A stretch of 64,000 nt of DNA from Sphingobacteriaceae bacterium (GTDB lineage: Bacteria > Bacteroidota > Bacteroidia > Sphingobacteriales > Sphingobacteriaceae). The stretch spans positions 372,001 through 436,000 of the forward strand of contig JAGIAD010000002.1 of the NCBI GenBank assembly GCA_017745075.1, in the 5' to 3' direction. Numbering within the stretch: the stretch's first letter is position 1; each line of letters begins with the position of its first letter. Made by a program: the position numbers and the translations under genes. The notes beneath the pieces were generated by a model. That model had not been told where the DNA came from. It ran no database searches and saw only the letters and a list, made by a program, of their open reading frames with translations. This document shows positions 25,621 to 35,572 of this stretch, in pieces.

Positions 25621-27957
25621 ATGAAAAAGCGCATATTTAATCTAGCCATCAATTATCCGGATTTACCTGGAATAGATTCTGCTATCTCTTTTGGCCCTTT
25701 TATACAATTCCTGCATCGAAAAATAAAGGAAGAGCAAACTGTAAAATCTGTGCTTTACCACAATGCACTGAAAGAATTTAAGAAGCAGGGTGTCGATGAT
25801 CAGGTTATCGCTCTCGAAGATATTTACAGGCACGAATTATTGCTTGAACATATGTATGCCTGTCTTTCTCCGGTACTTCTTACAGAAGATCATATGGCCT
25901 GGGGGCTTTGTGCGCCTATGCAGCCGATTACTTTTTACGGAACAGACCTGATGTACGAATTGCTTGAGCATGAAGAAAAAGATCAAAACAGTTTTTCCGG
26001 ATCAAGAACAGCTGAACAGCAGCAGCGCGACAGGCTACATTTTATCTATTCCTTTATTCTAAGTGAACTATACGCTTTCCATGCACCCTTAAAGGAAAAA
26101 TACCATTCGGGAATCAATTCAGATACTGCTCTGCCAGGCTATTTTCATATTGGGGTAAATACAGGATTTATCGAGGTAAAAGCTAAGCAGCCCTTGCCCG
26201 AGTTCAGTTACAGGGAGTTGCAGCAATATTTAAGTGAAGCATCCGGACTTGATAAACTGCAGCAGGTATTGCCCTTATCGCTTTTCGAACTCAGGGGGAT
26301 TTCGGTGTTGACAATTACCGATGTTACAGCAAGGCAGGCCGTAGAAAATATTAAAGCCGTAAGGTTGAGCCGTGTGCCAGGTAACGACGGTATAGCTTAT
26401 TCGGAGGTCATTCAATCGCTTAAGGTGCTGGTACAAAATGCCAACATAGAATTTGATCTTTTTCCTTTTGTAAGGGTTAACAATAAAATGGTTTATGGTT
26501 ATGTAAAAGGAGGCAGCGGATTACTTTTCTCGGTATGGGGCGAAGAAACCCTAAGCCCTGAGGCCTTTCAGCAAATTGCAGAAGGTTATGCTGCAAACCC
26601 CAATTCCTTTTATTCGCCCGATATCTGGGCCGAGAGCAAGGAAATGTTTCCATGGTTAGAGCGCTTTAGAGAACTGAATGTAAAGTCGATGGCACTTTTG
26701 CCTGTATTTCATAATCAGGTATTGGTTGGTGTATTAGGCATGCATACCTGGGTTGGCGAAACTTTCGATGAAAAGAAAATTACGCTGCTGGAACAGGTAC
26801 TGGCACCCATTGCTCAGTTGCTGCAGGTTTATATTGATGAATTTAACCTCGAGATAGAAAATATCATTAAAGAGAAATATACTTCCATTCAGCCTGCTGT
26901 GCAATGGAAATTTAACGAAGCCGCCTGGCATTACCTGCACCACAAGAAAAAGAATCTGCCCCTGAGTATCGAAGATATCAGCTTTACCGATGTTTATCCG
27001 TTTTATGGGGCAATAGATATCAGAAACTCAACAACTGAGAGAAATCTTGCCAGCAAGGCCGACCTTAATCTGCATTTGAACCTGCTTCGCAATACCCTCG
27101 AACAGCTCAGTAAAACCTATAGCGATGCATTGCTTGTTGAAATTATTTTTAACTGCAATAAATGGAATACGATTTTACATGGCGATGAGCTGAATACTAC
27201 CGAAGAAAACAGCCTTAATATTTTCCTCAATGAAGAAACCAGCGATTATTTAAAACTCATTTCGCAATCGCATCCCAATACAAAAAAGATTATTGATCAA
27301 TACCTCGAAAGTATTTCGGTTCAGGGTGGCGAGGTGCACAAAAACCGGCAGGCTTTAGAAACTTCCATGCAGTTGATTAATACCGATATCAACAACTATT
27401 TCGAAGCTGAACGCGAAAAACTGCAGGAATCTTTTCCCTGCTATTTCGAAAAATTCAGGACCGACGGGGTGGAGTACGACATCTACATTGGGCAGTCTAT
27501 TGCCCCCGAGCGGATTTTCAACCATTTTCACCTGAAGAACCTGCGTTTGTGGCAGCTTACATCAATGGCAGCAATAGCTAAAATGGTGCGGCAGCGCCAG
27601 CCCGATCTGCCTGTTAAACTGGCTACTACCCAATTAATTTTTATCCATAATCATCCTATCGATATCAGTTTCAGGGTAGATGAAAGAAAGTTTGATGTTG
27701 AAGGAGCCTACAACATCAGGTACCAGATGATTAAAAAAAGGATCGATAAAGTGCTTGTCCGTAATTCAGAAGAGCGGCTTACCCAACCTGATAAACTCGC
27801 ACTGATCTATTTCAATAAAAGGGACATAGATGACTACCTTCCTTTTGTAAAATACCTTCAGGAAACCGGAGTGTTGGGGGCTGAAAGCGAAGATCTCGAT
27901 TTAGAAGACTTGCAGGGCTTAAGCGGATTGAAAGCGCTTCGTTTAACCATTATTTGA
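25621..27957 (+). CDS. Large cytoplasmic protein with GAF-like domain, function unknown
   Basis: The 778 residues show no signal peptide or membrane helix. A GAF-like segment ends with MALLPVFHNQVLVGVLGMHTW and a long helix to about residue 425. It is followed by DVYPFYGAIDIRNSTTERN, which looks like the short linker seen in some Bacteroidota GAF proteins. No kinase, cyclase or DNA-binding output was found. The second half is helical with many charged residues. It follows ggt by 82 bases. The GAF call is moderate and the function unknown. Confidence 0.75.
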   Translation: MKKRIFNLAINYPDLPGIDSAISFGPFIQFLHRKIKEEQTVKSVLYHNALKEFKKQGVDDQVIALEDIYRHELLLEHMYACLSPVLLTEDHMAWGLCAPMQPITFYGTDLMYELLEHEEKDQNSFSGSRTAEQQQRDRLHFIYSFILSELYAFHAPLKEKYHSGINSDTALPGYFHIGVNTGFIEVKAKQPLPEFSYRELQQYLSEASGLDKLQQVLPLSLFELRGISVLTITDVTARQAVENIKAVRLSRVPGNDGIAYSEVIQSLKVLVQNANIEFDLFPFVRVNNKMVYGYVKGGSGLLFSVWGEETLSPEAFQQIAEGYAANPNSFYSPDIWAESKEMFPWLERFRELNVKSMALLPVFHNQVLVGVLGMHTWVGETFDEKKITLLEQVLAPIAQLLQVYIDEFNLEIENIIKEKYTSIQPAVQWKFNEAAWHYLHHKKKNLPLSIEDISFTDVYPFYGAIDIRNSTTERNLASKADLNLHLNLLRNTLEQLSKTYSDALLVEIIFNCNKWNTILHGDELNTTEENSLNIFLNEETSDYLKLISQSHPNTKKIIDQYLESISVQGGEVHKNRQALETSMQLINTDINNYFEAEREKLQESFPCYFEKFRTDGVEYDIYIGQSIAPERIFNHFHLKNLRLWQLTSMAAIAKMVRQRQPDLPVKLATTQLIFIHNHPIDISFRVDERKFDVEGAYNIRYQMIKKRIDKVLVRNSEERLTQPDKLALIYFNKRDIDDYLPFVKYLQETGVLGAESEDLDLEDLQGLSGLKALRLTII

Positions 27958-28057
27958 TGGTTAAAAGGCCATTATCTTCAATAAGTTACATTACCCTCTT
28001 ATGAGCAATTCTTCCTGTTTCTTATATTGCGTCAGCTAACACAAACCATCTATTGCT

Positions 28058-29767
28058 ATGCGCAAACTATTTCCACTGCTTTTGCTCTTCACTTTTACGG
28101 TAAAATTGCAGGCCCAAACCAATGAAGCCAGCCTTGTAAGCCCGCTGATTAACCAATACCAGTCAGACAAGACGATGCTTAACCGCAAATACAGCATCAA
28201 ACGGTCAGAAGAATACTTTAAACGGATGGAGCGCTTTTACGCCACATGGCAAAAACAATTAAAAGCATTGCCATTTAGTAAACTTACTTTAAATGAGAGG
28301 GTAGATTACCTCTTGCTAAAACGCGATATCCGTTCTGATTCAGCAAGTATACAACAAAATTACGCCGAATTTAAAAACAATATTTTTGCCTTGCCTTTCG
28401 CCAATATCCTGCTGGATTTTGAGGCAAAACGAAGGATTGGCCAGCAACAGAATGGTAAAACCACACAGCAGCAATTCGAACAATTGCAGGCTGCTATCCG
28501 GAAAACAGCAAAGGCAGTAGAAAACAATGAACTCGCTGTTACACCTGTACAGGCTTTGTGGGCACAGCAAACCGTCGATCAATATCTTACTGTATTTACC
28601 GAGGCCTATAAGTTTTACGATGGCTACGATCCGCAATTTACCAAAGCTACCAAATCGGTTTATCCCGAAGTTGTTGATGCACTGAAAGATTATGCTGCGG
28701 TACTCGGCAAAATGGCCAAACCTGCTCATGTTCAGGACGATGGAAGCGGTATTGTTGGCAACCCGATAGGCAGAAATGCATTGTTAAGCAGTTTAAAGGA
28801 CGAAATGATTGCCTACACACCCGAGCAGATCGAAACGATTGCGATGAGGGAGTTTGCCTGGTGTGATGCCGAAATGCTCAAAGCTTCGCAACAGATGGGT
28901 TTCGGTAACGATTGGAAAAAAGCACTCGAAAAGGTAAAAGCCGACTATCCCGAATTGGGTAAACAACCCGAACTGGTTTATGAGCTGGCCAATGAAGCCA
29001 TAAACTTTGTAGAAAAAAACAAGCTGATTGTTGTTCCAGCATTGGCTAAAGAAGGTTGGCGCATGCGCATGTTAACTCCGCAGGAGCAATTATATGCCCC
29101 GTTTTTTTTGGGTGGCGAATCAGTATTAATCGCCTACCCGACTGAAGATATGAGCGAAGAGACCAAAATGATGACACTGCGAGGTAATAACAGGCATTTT
29201 TCAAGAGCAGTAGTGTTTCATGAACTTATTCCCGGACATAACCTGCAATATTTTATGCAAAGCCGCTACAAGCCATACCGGAAAGTATTTAGTACACCTT
29301 TCTGGACCGAAGGCTGGTCTCTTTATTGGGAAATGTTGCTTTGGGACCAAAATTTCCCCAAATCTCCTGAAGATAAAATCGGAATGCTTTTTTGGCGCAT
29401 GCACCGTTGTGCACGCATTATTTTTTCAATGAACTATCATTTGGGCAAATGGACGCCTAAGCAATGTATCGATTTCCTGGTAGATCGTGTAGGTTTTGAA
29501 CGCGCTAATGCCGAAGCAGAGGTGCGCAGATCGTTTACCGGAGGCTACGGGCCACTTTACCAAATTGGTTATATGTTGGGTGGGTTACAGTTCAGAGCAT
29601 TGCATAAGGAGCTGGTAGAAAGTGGTAAAATGAGTAATATCCAGTTTCACGATCGCATATTACGCGAAAATAATATGCCGGTAGAAATGGTAAGGGCTTT
29701 GCTTACAAACCAGCAATTACCAGAAAATTTCAGTACCCGGTGGAAATTTGCGGGCGATATTAAGTAA
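28058..29767 (+). CDS. DUF885 family metalloprotease-like lipoprotein or secreted protein
   Basis: The 569-residue protein has a signal peptide (MRKLFPLLLLFTFTVKLQAQ) and the DUF885 zinc motif HELIPGH (H388, E389, H394), with FWTEGWSLYWEMLLWD further on, which supplies the third ligand in the gluzincin fold. It is a probable periplasmic peptidase of unknown substrate. It stands between a GAF-like gene and an OmpA gene without evident operon partner. Confidence 0.9.
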   Translation: MRKLFPLLLLFTFTVKLQAQTNEASLVSPLINQYQSDKTMLNRKYSIKRSEEYFKRMERFYATWQKQLKALPFSKLTLNERVDYLLLKRDIRSDSASIQQNYAEFKNNIFALPFANILLDFEAKRRIGQQQNGKTTQQQFEQLQAAIRKTAKAVENNELAVTPVQALWAQQTVDQYLTVFTEAYKFYDGYDPQFTKATKSVYPEVVDALKDYAAVLGKMAKPAHVQDDGSGIVGNPIGRNALLSSLKDEMIAYTPEQIETIAMREFAWCDAEMLKASQQMGFGNDWKKALEKVKADYPELGKQPELVYELANEAINFVEKNKLIVVPALAKEGWRMRMLTPQEQLYAPFFLGGESVLIAYPTEDMSEETKMMTLRGNNRHFSRAVVFHELIPGHNLQYFMQSRYKPYRKVFSTPFWTEGWSLYWEMLLWDQNFPKSPEDKIGMLFWRMHRCARIIFSMNYHLGKWTPKQCIDFLVDRVGFERANAEAEVRRSFTGGYGPLYQIGYMLGGLQFRALHKELVESGKMSNIQFHDRILRENNMPVEMVRALLTNQQLPENFSTRWKFAGDIK

Positions 29768-29903
29768 GTGAAATTCGATAATCAAGATAAGATTTCTAAG
29801 ACGAATGTTGTGGAAAAGTTGATAAGTATTTTTACATGTCTGTAGTTTTTGGTATGGCTATTGTAAAGGTTGTGAAACGCTATTCAACGTTATACAGAAA
29901 ATT

Positions 29904-31226
29904 ATGAAATTACAATTATTCAAAACCTTGCCAGTTGCCCTCGCTGGTTTACTTATCGGGTCGGTTGCTTCAGCTCAGGAAAGCCCAGCAACTTCATCAA
30001 CAACGCTCAGAACGTGGTCTATCGGTGTAAACGCCGGTGTGCTAACGCCATTATCGCCATTGGGTGGTAAAAATGATTTTAGCAACAACAAATCGAGTTT
30101 TGGTTACGGCCTTTACATTAAAAAACAATTTACCCCTTATTTCTCCCTACGTTTAGACGGAGTTCGCGGTAAATTAAAAGGCGATAACACCGAACCTTAT
30201 GAAAGTGGTGCGGTAAACAATTCTCCAGTAAGAGCTTTCGATACGCAGCTATCGTATTCGGGAACTTTGAGTGCTGTAGTAAACATGTTCAACATCGATC
30301 TGTTTAAAAAAGAGAACACTTTACAACTATATGCTTCTGCTGGTGCAGGTATTGCTGGTTATAAACCAACAATTACAACAGCAGCTGGTACCTTCCTTTT
30401 CGCAGGAGATAAAAACATCAATGAGTTGATCATCCCTGTAGGTTTAGGTGCTAAATTTAAAATCTCAGATGCGGTTAACTTCGATTTAGGTTGGACAATT
30501 AACTTTGTTGATGGAGATAACTTAGATGGTTACTACAGAGGCGGTAACGATAAATACAACTATGCTTATGCAGGTTTAGAGTTTGCTTTAGGTAGCGGAA
30601 AACAATTGGCTTTCCATAATCCGGTTGCTTTAACTTATGATGAAGCTTTAAAAGCAAAACAAACTTCAGAAGGTTTGAAATCTGATTTAAATGCTCAAAA
30701 AGCAGACAACGCAAAATTACGTGCTGAATTAAACGATCTTTTAAAAGATTCAGATGGTGATGGTGTTGCAGACAAATTGGATAAATGCCCTGATACACCT
30801 GCAGGTACTGTAGTAGATGGTTCAGGCTGTCCATTAAAAACTCCAGAAAAAGTTGTAGAAAAAGTAATTGTAACTGAAGAAGACCGTAAGGTAGTTAACG
30901 AAGCAATTAAAAACTTAGAGTTCGATTTAGGTAAAGCAACTATTCGTCCTAAATCTTATGCTTCATTAAACAGGGTTGCTGCATTGTTAATTCAGAAAAA
31001 CTTCAGCTTAAAACTAGCAGGTCACACTGATAACACTGGTTCGAAAGAATTAAACTTACGTTTATCGAAAGAAAGAGCAGAATCTGTTAAAGCTTATTTA
31101 GTTTCTCAAGGTGCTAATGCATCACGTATCGAAGCTACAGGTTACGGTATGGGCCAGCCAATTGCTTCTAATAAAACAGCAGCTGGTCGTCAGCAAAACC
31201 GTCGCGTAGAGTTTACACTTTACTAG
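29904..31226 (+). CDS. OmpA-family outer membrane protein with TSP3 linker
   Basis: The 440-residue protein has a signal peptide (MKLQLFKTLPVALAGLLIGSVASAQ), an N-terminal beta-barrel (to about residue 232), a coiled segment (YDEALKAKQTSEGLKSDLNA), a calcium-binding thrombospondin type 3 repeat (DSDGDGVADKLDKCPDTPAG) and the peptidoglycan-binding OmpA domain (LAGHTDNTGSKELNLRLS...RRVEFTLY). It links outer membrane and cell wall. Codon use (TTA, GAA, GCA, CGT) is that of a strongly expressed gene. Confidence 0.95.
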   Translation: MKLQLFKTLPVALAGLLIGSVASAQESPATSSTTLRTWSIGVNAGVLTPLSPLGGKNDFSNNKSSFGYGLYIKKQFTPYFSLRLDGVRGKLKGDNTEPYESGAVNNSPVRAFDTQLSYSGTLSAVVNMFNIDLFKKENTLQLYASAGAGIAGYKPTITTAAGTFLFAGDKNINELIIPVGLGAKFKISDAVNFDLGWTINFVDGDNLDGYYRGGNDKYNYAYAGLEFALGSGKQLAFHNPVALTYDEALKAKQTSEGLKSDLNAQKADNAKLRAELNDLLKDSDGDGVADKLDKCPDTPAGTVVDGSGCPLKTPEKVVEKVIVTEEDRKVVNEAIKNLEFDLGKATIRPKSYASLNRVAALLIQKNFSLKLAGHTDNTGSKELNLRLSKERAESVKAYLVSQGANASRIEATGYGMGQPIASNKTAAGRQQNRRVEFTLY

Positions 31227-31244
31227 TCAGTTTTTAAATAACAT

Positions 31245-31276
31245 AAAAAAGTCCCGGTGCAAACCGGGACTTTTTT
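31245..31276 (+). terminator. Terminator after the OmpA gene
   Basis: Stem AAAAAAGTCCCGGT / ACCGGGACTTTTTT with a four-base loop, 18 bases past the stop. Confidence 0.9.
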
Positions 31277-31301
31277 GGTTTAAGGGGTTTATGATGGGTT
31301 T

Positions 31302-31375
31302 GTCATCCTGAGGCAGTGAAGGATCTTTATTAGACTAACTCTAGTCGTGGCGTCTCGCTACGGCATAAGATGGTT
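31302..31375. repeat. Intergenic repeat with GTCATCCTGA start
   Basis: GTCATCCTGAGGCAGTGAAG then GATCTT, followed by a region with CGTGGCGTCTCGCTACGG. The same opening occurs, with changes, at 36800, 38831, 49154 and 50060 and in reverse at 50114 and 50307. Confidence 0.5.
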
Positions 31376-31428
31376 CCGTAATATTAGGTTTAGTATTTCC
31401 ATTAGAGATTAGATTATTCCAATTCAGC

Positions 31429-32406
31429 TTACTTAAGCGAAACAATCACCTTTTTAATTTCACTCAAATCATTCATCTCAAAATTTGGTGTTTGAGGATA
31501 AAACCGCTGATAAATAATCCTGTTGTCCTTGCTGTCATAAACGCTGATAATTTTATCATCCGAGCGTTGCGTATAAATTACATATTTAATTGGGTTTTCA
31601 TGGTTAAGAATCAAACTATCGAGCATTTTATATGGTGCAAATTTGAGTTTGTAATGATAAGGTTCCAATACGACCCCCGATTTAGGCAGAAGTGTCAATT
31701 TTGAAGAAAATACCTCTTTAATATATTCTGGTACATAAAGTGTTCCTGTTGCCAGCTCTGGCAGGCGTATTTTATTGTAAAACTGATAATCTATGCCATG
31801 ATCTTCACTAGATGTTAAACCGTCATTGATCTGTTTTAAATAACCGGTCAAAAATCCCGGCGACCAGTTAAGGAAATGAGACTTGTTGTAAAGAATGGAT
31901 AAAAGAGTAACTTTTTTACTCTTTTTAGAGCCAATCTGTTGATCCAGTAAGCTAACAAACAGATTGGTATTCCCATCGCTAAAAAGATTAACTGTTGCCA
32001 GCACACTTTCTTCCTTTACTTTCGGTTTTTTAGATGGTGTAATTAATTTCAAAGCATAAACTACATTTATATCGGTCTTGTTATCCGTTTTTTCCGTATA
32101 GGCATCGAAATAGAAAAATGAATAATTGGCAAGTGTATCATACTTTGCAAGTTCATCAGGTTTAATAATTTTATAAGGGGTAATGGTCCAGGTTTTCTTT
32201 ATCGCCTGGTCAAATTTTTCCAGTTCGGCATAATCAGCATATTGAAAGGTAAACAAGGTGGTAGTTTTCTTAAAAACTTCTAATTTCTGACTATTCTGAA
32301 GTGCTGATCCAAAATAAGATACCTGACTTTTGCAGATTGTAGCGGATAGAAGAAGCAGGCTAAAAAGGTATATCCCCTTTGCTTTTGATATATTCATTGT
32401 TTTCAT
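31429..32406 (-). CDS. Hypothetical exported protein, 325 residues
   Basis: I do not recognise the family. The start at 32406 (MKTMNISKAKGIYLF) gives a signal peptide ending near TICKSQ; an ATG at 32397 is equally possible. The mature part is Lys-rich, of mixed helix and strand, and shows no catalytic motif. It is divergent from the marR gene, with which it shares a 110-base control region, so the MarR-like regulator might also act here. Confidence 0.72.
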   Translation of the reverse strand: MKTMNISKAKGIYLFSLLLLSATICKSQVSYFGSALQNSQKLEVFKKTTTLFTFQYADYAELEKFDQAIKKTWTITPYKIIKPDELAKYDTLANYSFFYFDAYTEKTDNKTDINVVYALKLITPSKKPKVKEESVLATVNLFSDGNTNLFVSLLDQQIGSKKSKKVTLLSILYNKSHFLNWSPGFLTGYLKQINDGLTSSEDHGIDYQFYNKIRLPELATGTLYVPEYIKEVFSSKLTLLPKSGVVLEPYHYKLKFAPYKMLDSLILNHENPIKYVIYTQRSDDKIISVYDSKDNRIIYQRFYPQTPNFEMNDLSEIKKVIVSLK

Positions 32407-32458
32407 TTTGTGCACAACGATATTAGAAAAATTTTGACAATTATTTTGAATTTTTCTA

Positions 32459-32489
32459 TTGCATTAACAAAATACATTCATTAGCTTTG
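32459..32489 (+). promoter_or_regulatory. Promoter of marR (Bacteroidota type)
   Basis: TTG (32459-32461), 20 bases, then TAGCTTTG (32482-32489), a full match to TTG-N17-23-TAnnTTTG. Confidence 0.65.
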
Positions 32490-32503
32490 TTATGCAAGCA
32501 TAA
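32490..32503. promoter_or_regulatory. Candidate MarR operator
   Basis: Inverted repeat TTATGC-AA-GCATAA directly after the -7 element of the marR promoter, a position where a bound dimer would block transcription. Autoregulation is inference. Confidence 0.5.
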
Positions 32504-32516
32504 TAAATTAACAAAA

Positions 32517-32951
32517 ATGAAACAACATCAAACCATAGATTACCATGTTAAGTTTGCGTGGCAAAATATGTTCAATAAGTATAATCAGATGGCATCCGGT
32601 TTTGGGATTACACAGGCCATCGGATATATGCTCATCAACATTGACGATACTGATGGTACAGCAGTTTCAAATTTAGCTGCCTTGCTCGGTGTTAAAGCCA
32701 CCAGTCTTTCGCGTATGTTGAACAATATGGAAGAAGCCAACCTGATTTACCGCGAAACTTCAGCGGGCGACAAACGTTCGGTAAAAGTTTTCCTTACCGA
32801 TTTTGGTAAAGAGAAAAAACATTTGGCCAAAGGTGTTGTTCGGAAATTTAACGAATACCTGGATGAGCATTTTACTAAAAAGGAGAAAGAAACCTTCATT
32901 AATTTACTCATAAAACTGAATGAAATCACGGTAGCTTATACTGTTGATTAA
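32517..32951 (+). CDS. MarR-family transcriptional regulator
   Basis: The ATG at 32517 gives 144 residues (MKQHQTIDYHVKFAW); a TTG-type start ten codons earlier would overlap the operator. The winged helix shows TAVSNLAALLGVKATSLSRMLNNMEEANLIYRETSAGDKRSVKVFLTDFG, the classic MarR recognition helix and wing. It stands 76 bases before fadN in the same direction, which suggests control of fatty acid degradation, with an acyl-CoA as likely signal by analogy with other fatty acid regulators. Confidence 0.92.
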   Translation: MKQHQTIDYHVKFAWQNMFNKYNQMASGFGITQAIGYMLINIDDTDGTAVSNLAALLGVKATSLSRMLNNMEEANLIYRETSAGDKRSVKVFLTDFGKEKKHLAKGVVRKFNEYLDEHFTKKEKETFINLLIKLNEITVAYTVD

Positions 32952-32964
32952 TCAGATATAAATC

Positions 32965-32994
32965 AACCTGTTTGGTAAATAGCTAAAACAGGTT
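32965..32994 (+). promoter_or_regulatory. Hairpin between marR and fadN
   Basis: Perfect nine-base arms AACCTGTTT / AAACAGGTT with a 12-base loop, followed by TCTTTAAAG. It could be a weak terminator or attenuator after marR, or a binding site; the sequence does not decide. Confidence 0.45.
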
Positions 32995-33027
32995 CTTTAA
33001 AGACTACTGAAAAGCAAATAGATAACA

Positions 33028-35433
33028 ATGAAACGAAGTATTAATAAAGTTGCTGTTTTAGGTTCTGGTATTATGGGGTCGCGTATTGCATGCCATTTCG
33101 CCAATATTGGTGTAGAGGTACTGTTATTGGACATCGCCCCAAAAGAACTCAGTCCTGAGGAGCAGGCAAAGGGATTAACACTGGATAACCCAGCGGTAAA
33201 AAACCGGATTGTAAATACGGCTTTGCAAACGGCAGTGAAAACAAATCCATCACCAATTTATACTAAAAAAGCATTAAATAAGATCAAAACCGGAAACTTC
33301 GACGATGACATGTCGAAAATTGCCGGTTATGATTGGGTAATTGAAGTGGTAGTCGAAAATCTTGATATCAAGAAAAAAGTTTTCGAACAGGTAGAGCAGT
33401 TCCGTAAGCCAGGCACTTTAATTACTTCCAATACTTCCGGTATTCCGATACACCTCATGGCAGAGGGCAGAAGCGAAGATTTTAAAGCGCATTTCTGTGG
33501 AACACACTTTTTTAATCCGCCGCGCTATTTAAAATTACTGGAGATTATCCCTACGCCACATACAAAGCCCGAGATCATTGATTTCCTCATGCATTATGGC
33601 GATAAGTTTTTAGGTAAAACAACTGTTTTATGTAAAGATACCCCGGCTTTTATTGCGAACCGGGTAGGTGTTTATTCCATTATGGCACTTTTACACCTTG
33701 TTGAGAAATTAGATCTCACTGTAGAAGAAGTAGATAAATTTACCGGACCAGCCCTGGGAAGACCAAAATCGGCCACTTTCCGTACTTCTGATGTAGTGGG
33801 TTTAGATACCATGATCAAGGTGGCCAAAGGCCTTTATGATAACTGCCCTGACGATAAAGCACACGAACTGTTTAAACTTCCGGCTTATGTACAAAAAATG
33901 GAAGAGAACAAGTGGCTTGGCGATAAAACCAAACAGGGTTTCTACAAAAAGACAAAAACTGCCGATGGTAAAACCGAAATCCTGGCACTTGATTTAAAAA
34001 CATTAGAATATAAACCTCAGCAAAAAGTAAAATCGGCCACTTTGGAAATGACCAAACCTGTGGAGAACCTTCGGGAACGGATGAAAATTTTTGCTAAAGG
34101 AAAAGATAAAGCAGGCGAACTTTTCCGTCACTCTTCTTTTGGTTTATTCGAATATGTATCTGATCGTATTCCCGAAATTTCTGATGAACTGTACCGCATT
34201 GATGATGCCATGCGTGCAGGTTTCGGCTGGGAACTTGGTCCCTTCGAACTGTGGGATGCCGTAGGCGTAAAAGAGGCCATAGAAGGAATGGAACAATATG
34301 GCAATAAAGCTGCAGCTTGGGTGCACGATATGCTTAACGCCGGAAATACCTCATTCTATAAAGTTGAAAACGGTATCAAAAAATATTACGATATCCCTTC
34401 TAAAAGTTACAAAGCTTTACCGGGCACTGAAGAGTTTATCATCTTGGATAACCTCCGGGAAAATAAAACACTGTGGAAAAATTCTGGTGTTTCGATCATT
34501 GATCTTGGCGATGGTATTCTGAATGTAGAATTCCATACCAAAATGAATACCATTGGTGGCGACGTAATTGCTGGAATCAACAAGGCCATTGATATGGCTG
34601 AGAAAGACTACCGTGGCCTTGTAATTGGTAATGATGGTGCGAATTTTTCTGCTGGTGCAAATGTGGGGATGATATTTATGATGGCGGTAGAACAGGAGTG
34701 GGACGAACTGAATATGGCGATCCGCATGTTCCAGAATACTTCAATGCGTATCCGTTATTCTTCTATCCCGGTTGTGGTAGCTCCTCATAATTTAACGTTG
34801 GGTGGTGGATGTGAGTTCAGTTTACATGCCGATCATGTGCAGCTTTCGGCTGAAACCTATATGGGTTTGGTAGAGTTTGGGGTGGGGGTTATTCCAGGTG
34901 GTGGCGGAACAAAGGAGTTTGCTTTACGTGCATCGGATGAATATAAGGACGATCAGATTGTGCAGAATGCCCTGAAAGACCGTTTCTTAACCATTGGAAT
35001 GGCTAAAGTTTCTACTTCAGGTTACGAAGCTTATGAACTGGGCTATCTGCAAAAAGATAAATTTTCAATCTCGATGAACCGCAACCGCTTGCTGGCCGAT
35101 GCAAAAGCCAAAGCTATTGAACTGGCCGATGCCGGATATACCAAGCCGGTTCAGCGTAACGATATTAAGGTATTGGGTAAACAAGGATTGGGAATTGTTT
35201 ATGCAGGTGCAAATAGCATGTATGCCGGGCATTTCATCTCTGAGCATGATAAAAAAATATCCGAAAAATTAGGTTATGTGATGTGTGGTGGCGATTTATC
35301 TTCTCCAACGGAAGTAACCGAGCAATATTTATTGGACCTGGAAAGAGAAGCATTTCTATCACTTGCCGGAGAAAGGAAATCGTTAGAACGGATTCAGTCA
35401 ATTATTACGAAAGGTAAACCTTTGAGGAATTAG
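33028..35433 (+). CDS. fadN: 3-hydroxyacyl-CoA dehydrogenase / enoyl-CoA hydratase fusion (FadN type)
   Basis: In this 801-residue protein the NAD-binding dehydrogenase comes first (VAVLGSGIMGSRIACHFANIGVEVLLLD, then THFFNPPRYLKLLEIIPT), with the crotonase-type hydratase in the C-terminal third (LVIGNDGANFSAGANVG, GGGCEFSLHADHVQLSAETYMGLVEFGVGVIPGGGG). This order is the reverse of FadB and equals Bacillus FadN, which is also followed by fadA and fadE. It performs the second and third steps of beta-oxidation. First structural gene after marR. Confidence 0.95.
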   Translation: MKRSINKVAVLGSGIMGSRIACHFANIGVEVLLLDIAPKELSPEEQAKGLTLDNPAVKNRIVNTALQTAVKTNPSPIYTKKALNKIKTGNFDDDMSKIAGYDWVIEVVVENLDIKKKVFEQVEQFRKPGTLITSNTSGIPIHLMAEGRSEDFKAHFCGTHFFNPPRYLKLLEIIPTPHTKPEIIDFLMHYGDKFLGKTTVLCKDTPAFIANRVGVYSIMALLHLVEKLDLTVEEVDKFTGPALGRPKSATFRTSDVVGLDTMIKVAKGLYDNCPDDKAHELFKLPAYVQKMEENKWLGDKTKQGFYKKTKTADGKTEILALDLKTLEYKPQQKVKSATLEMTKPVENLRERMKIFAKGKDKAGELFRHSSFGLFEYVSDRIPEISDELYRIDDAMRAGFGWELGPFELWDAVGVKEAIEGMEQYGNKAAAWVHDMLNAGNTSFYKVENGIKKYYDIPSKSYKALPGTEEFIILDNLRENKTLWKNSGVSIIDLGDGILNVEFHTKMNTIGGDVIAGINKAIDMAEKDYRGLVIGNDGANFSAGANVGMIFMMAVEQEWDELNMAIRMFQNTSMRIRYSSIPVVVAPHNLTLGGGCEFSLHADHVQLSAETYMGLVEFGVGVIPGGGGTKEFALRASDEYKDDQIVQNALKDRFLTIGMAKVSTSGYEAYELGYLQKDKFSISMNRNRLLADAKAKAIELADAGYTKPVQRNDIKVLGKQGLGIVYAGANSMYAGHFISEHDKKISEKLGYVMCGGDLSSPTEVTEQYLLDLEREAFLSLAGERKSLERIQSIITKGKPLRN

Positions 35434-35457
35434 TGAGTTAAATATTTAGATATGAGT

Positions 35458-35547
35458 ATCAAGTATCAGGATACGAATGACGAATAAAGTTTTACTTACA
35501 TTAATTAACAAATAAAACAATGCGAGGATTAGGTCTTGATACTTGAT
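35458..35547. repeat. Inverted repeat in the fadN-fadA spacer
   Basis: Arms ATCAAGTATCA (35458-35468) and TGATACTTGAT (35537-35547) lie 68 bases apart in the 139-base spacer. The wider stretch has further GATAC phrases. No gene is present. Confidence 0.45.
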
Positions 35548-35572
35548 TCTAAGCTACTAGATACTAAAAAAA

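Noticed and set aside
28340..28729. 129-residue frame opposite the DUF885 gene
   Set aside because: Antisense shadow; Cys/Phe-rich with no homology pattern.
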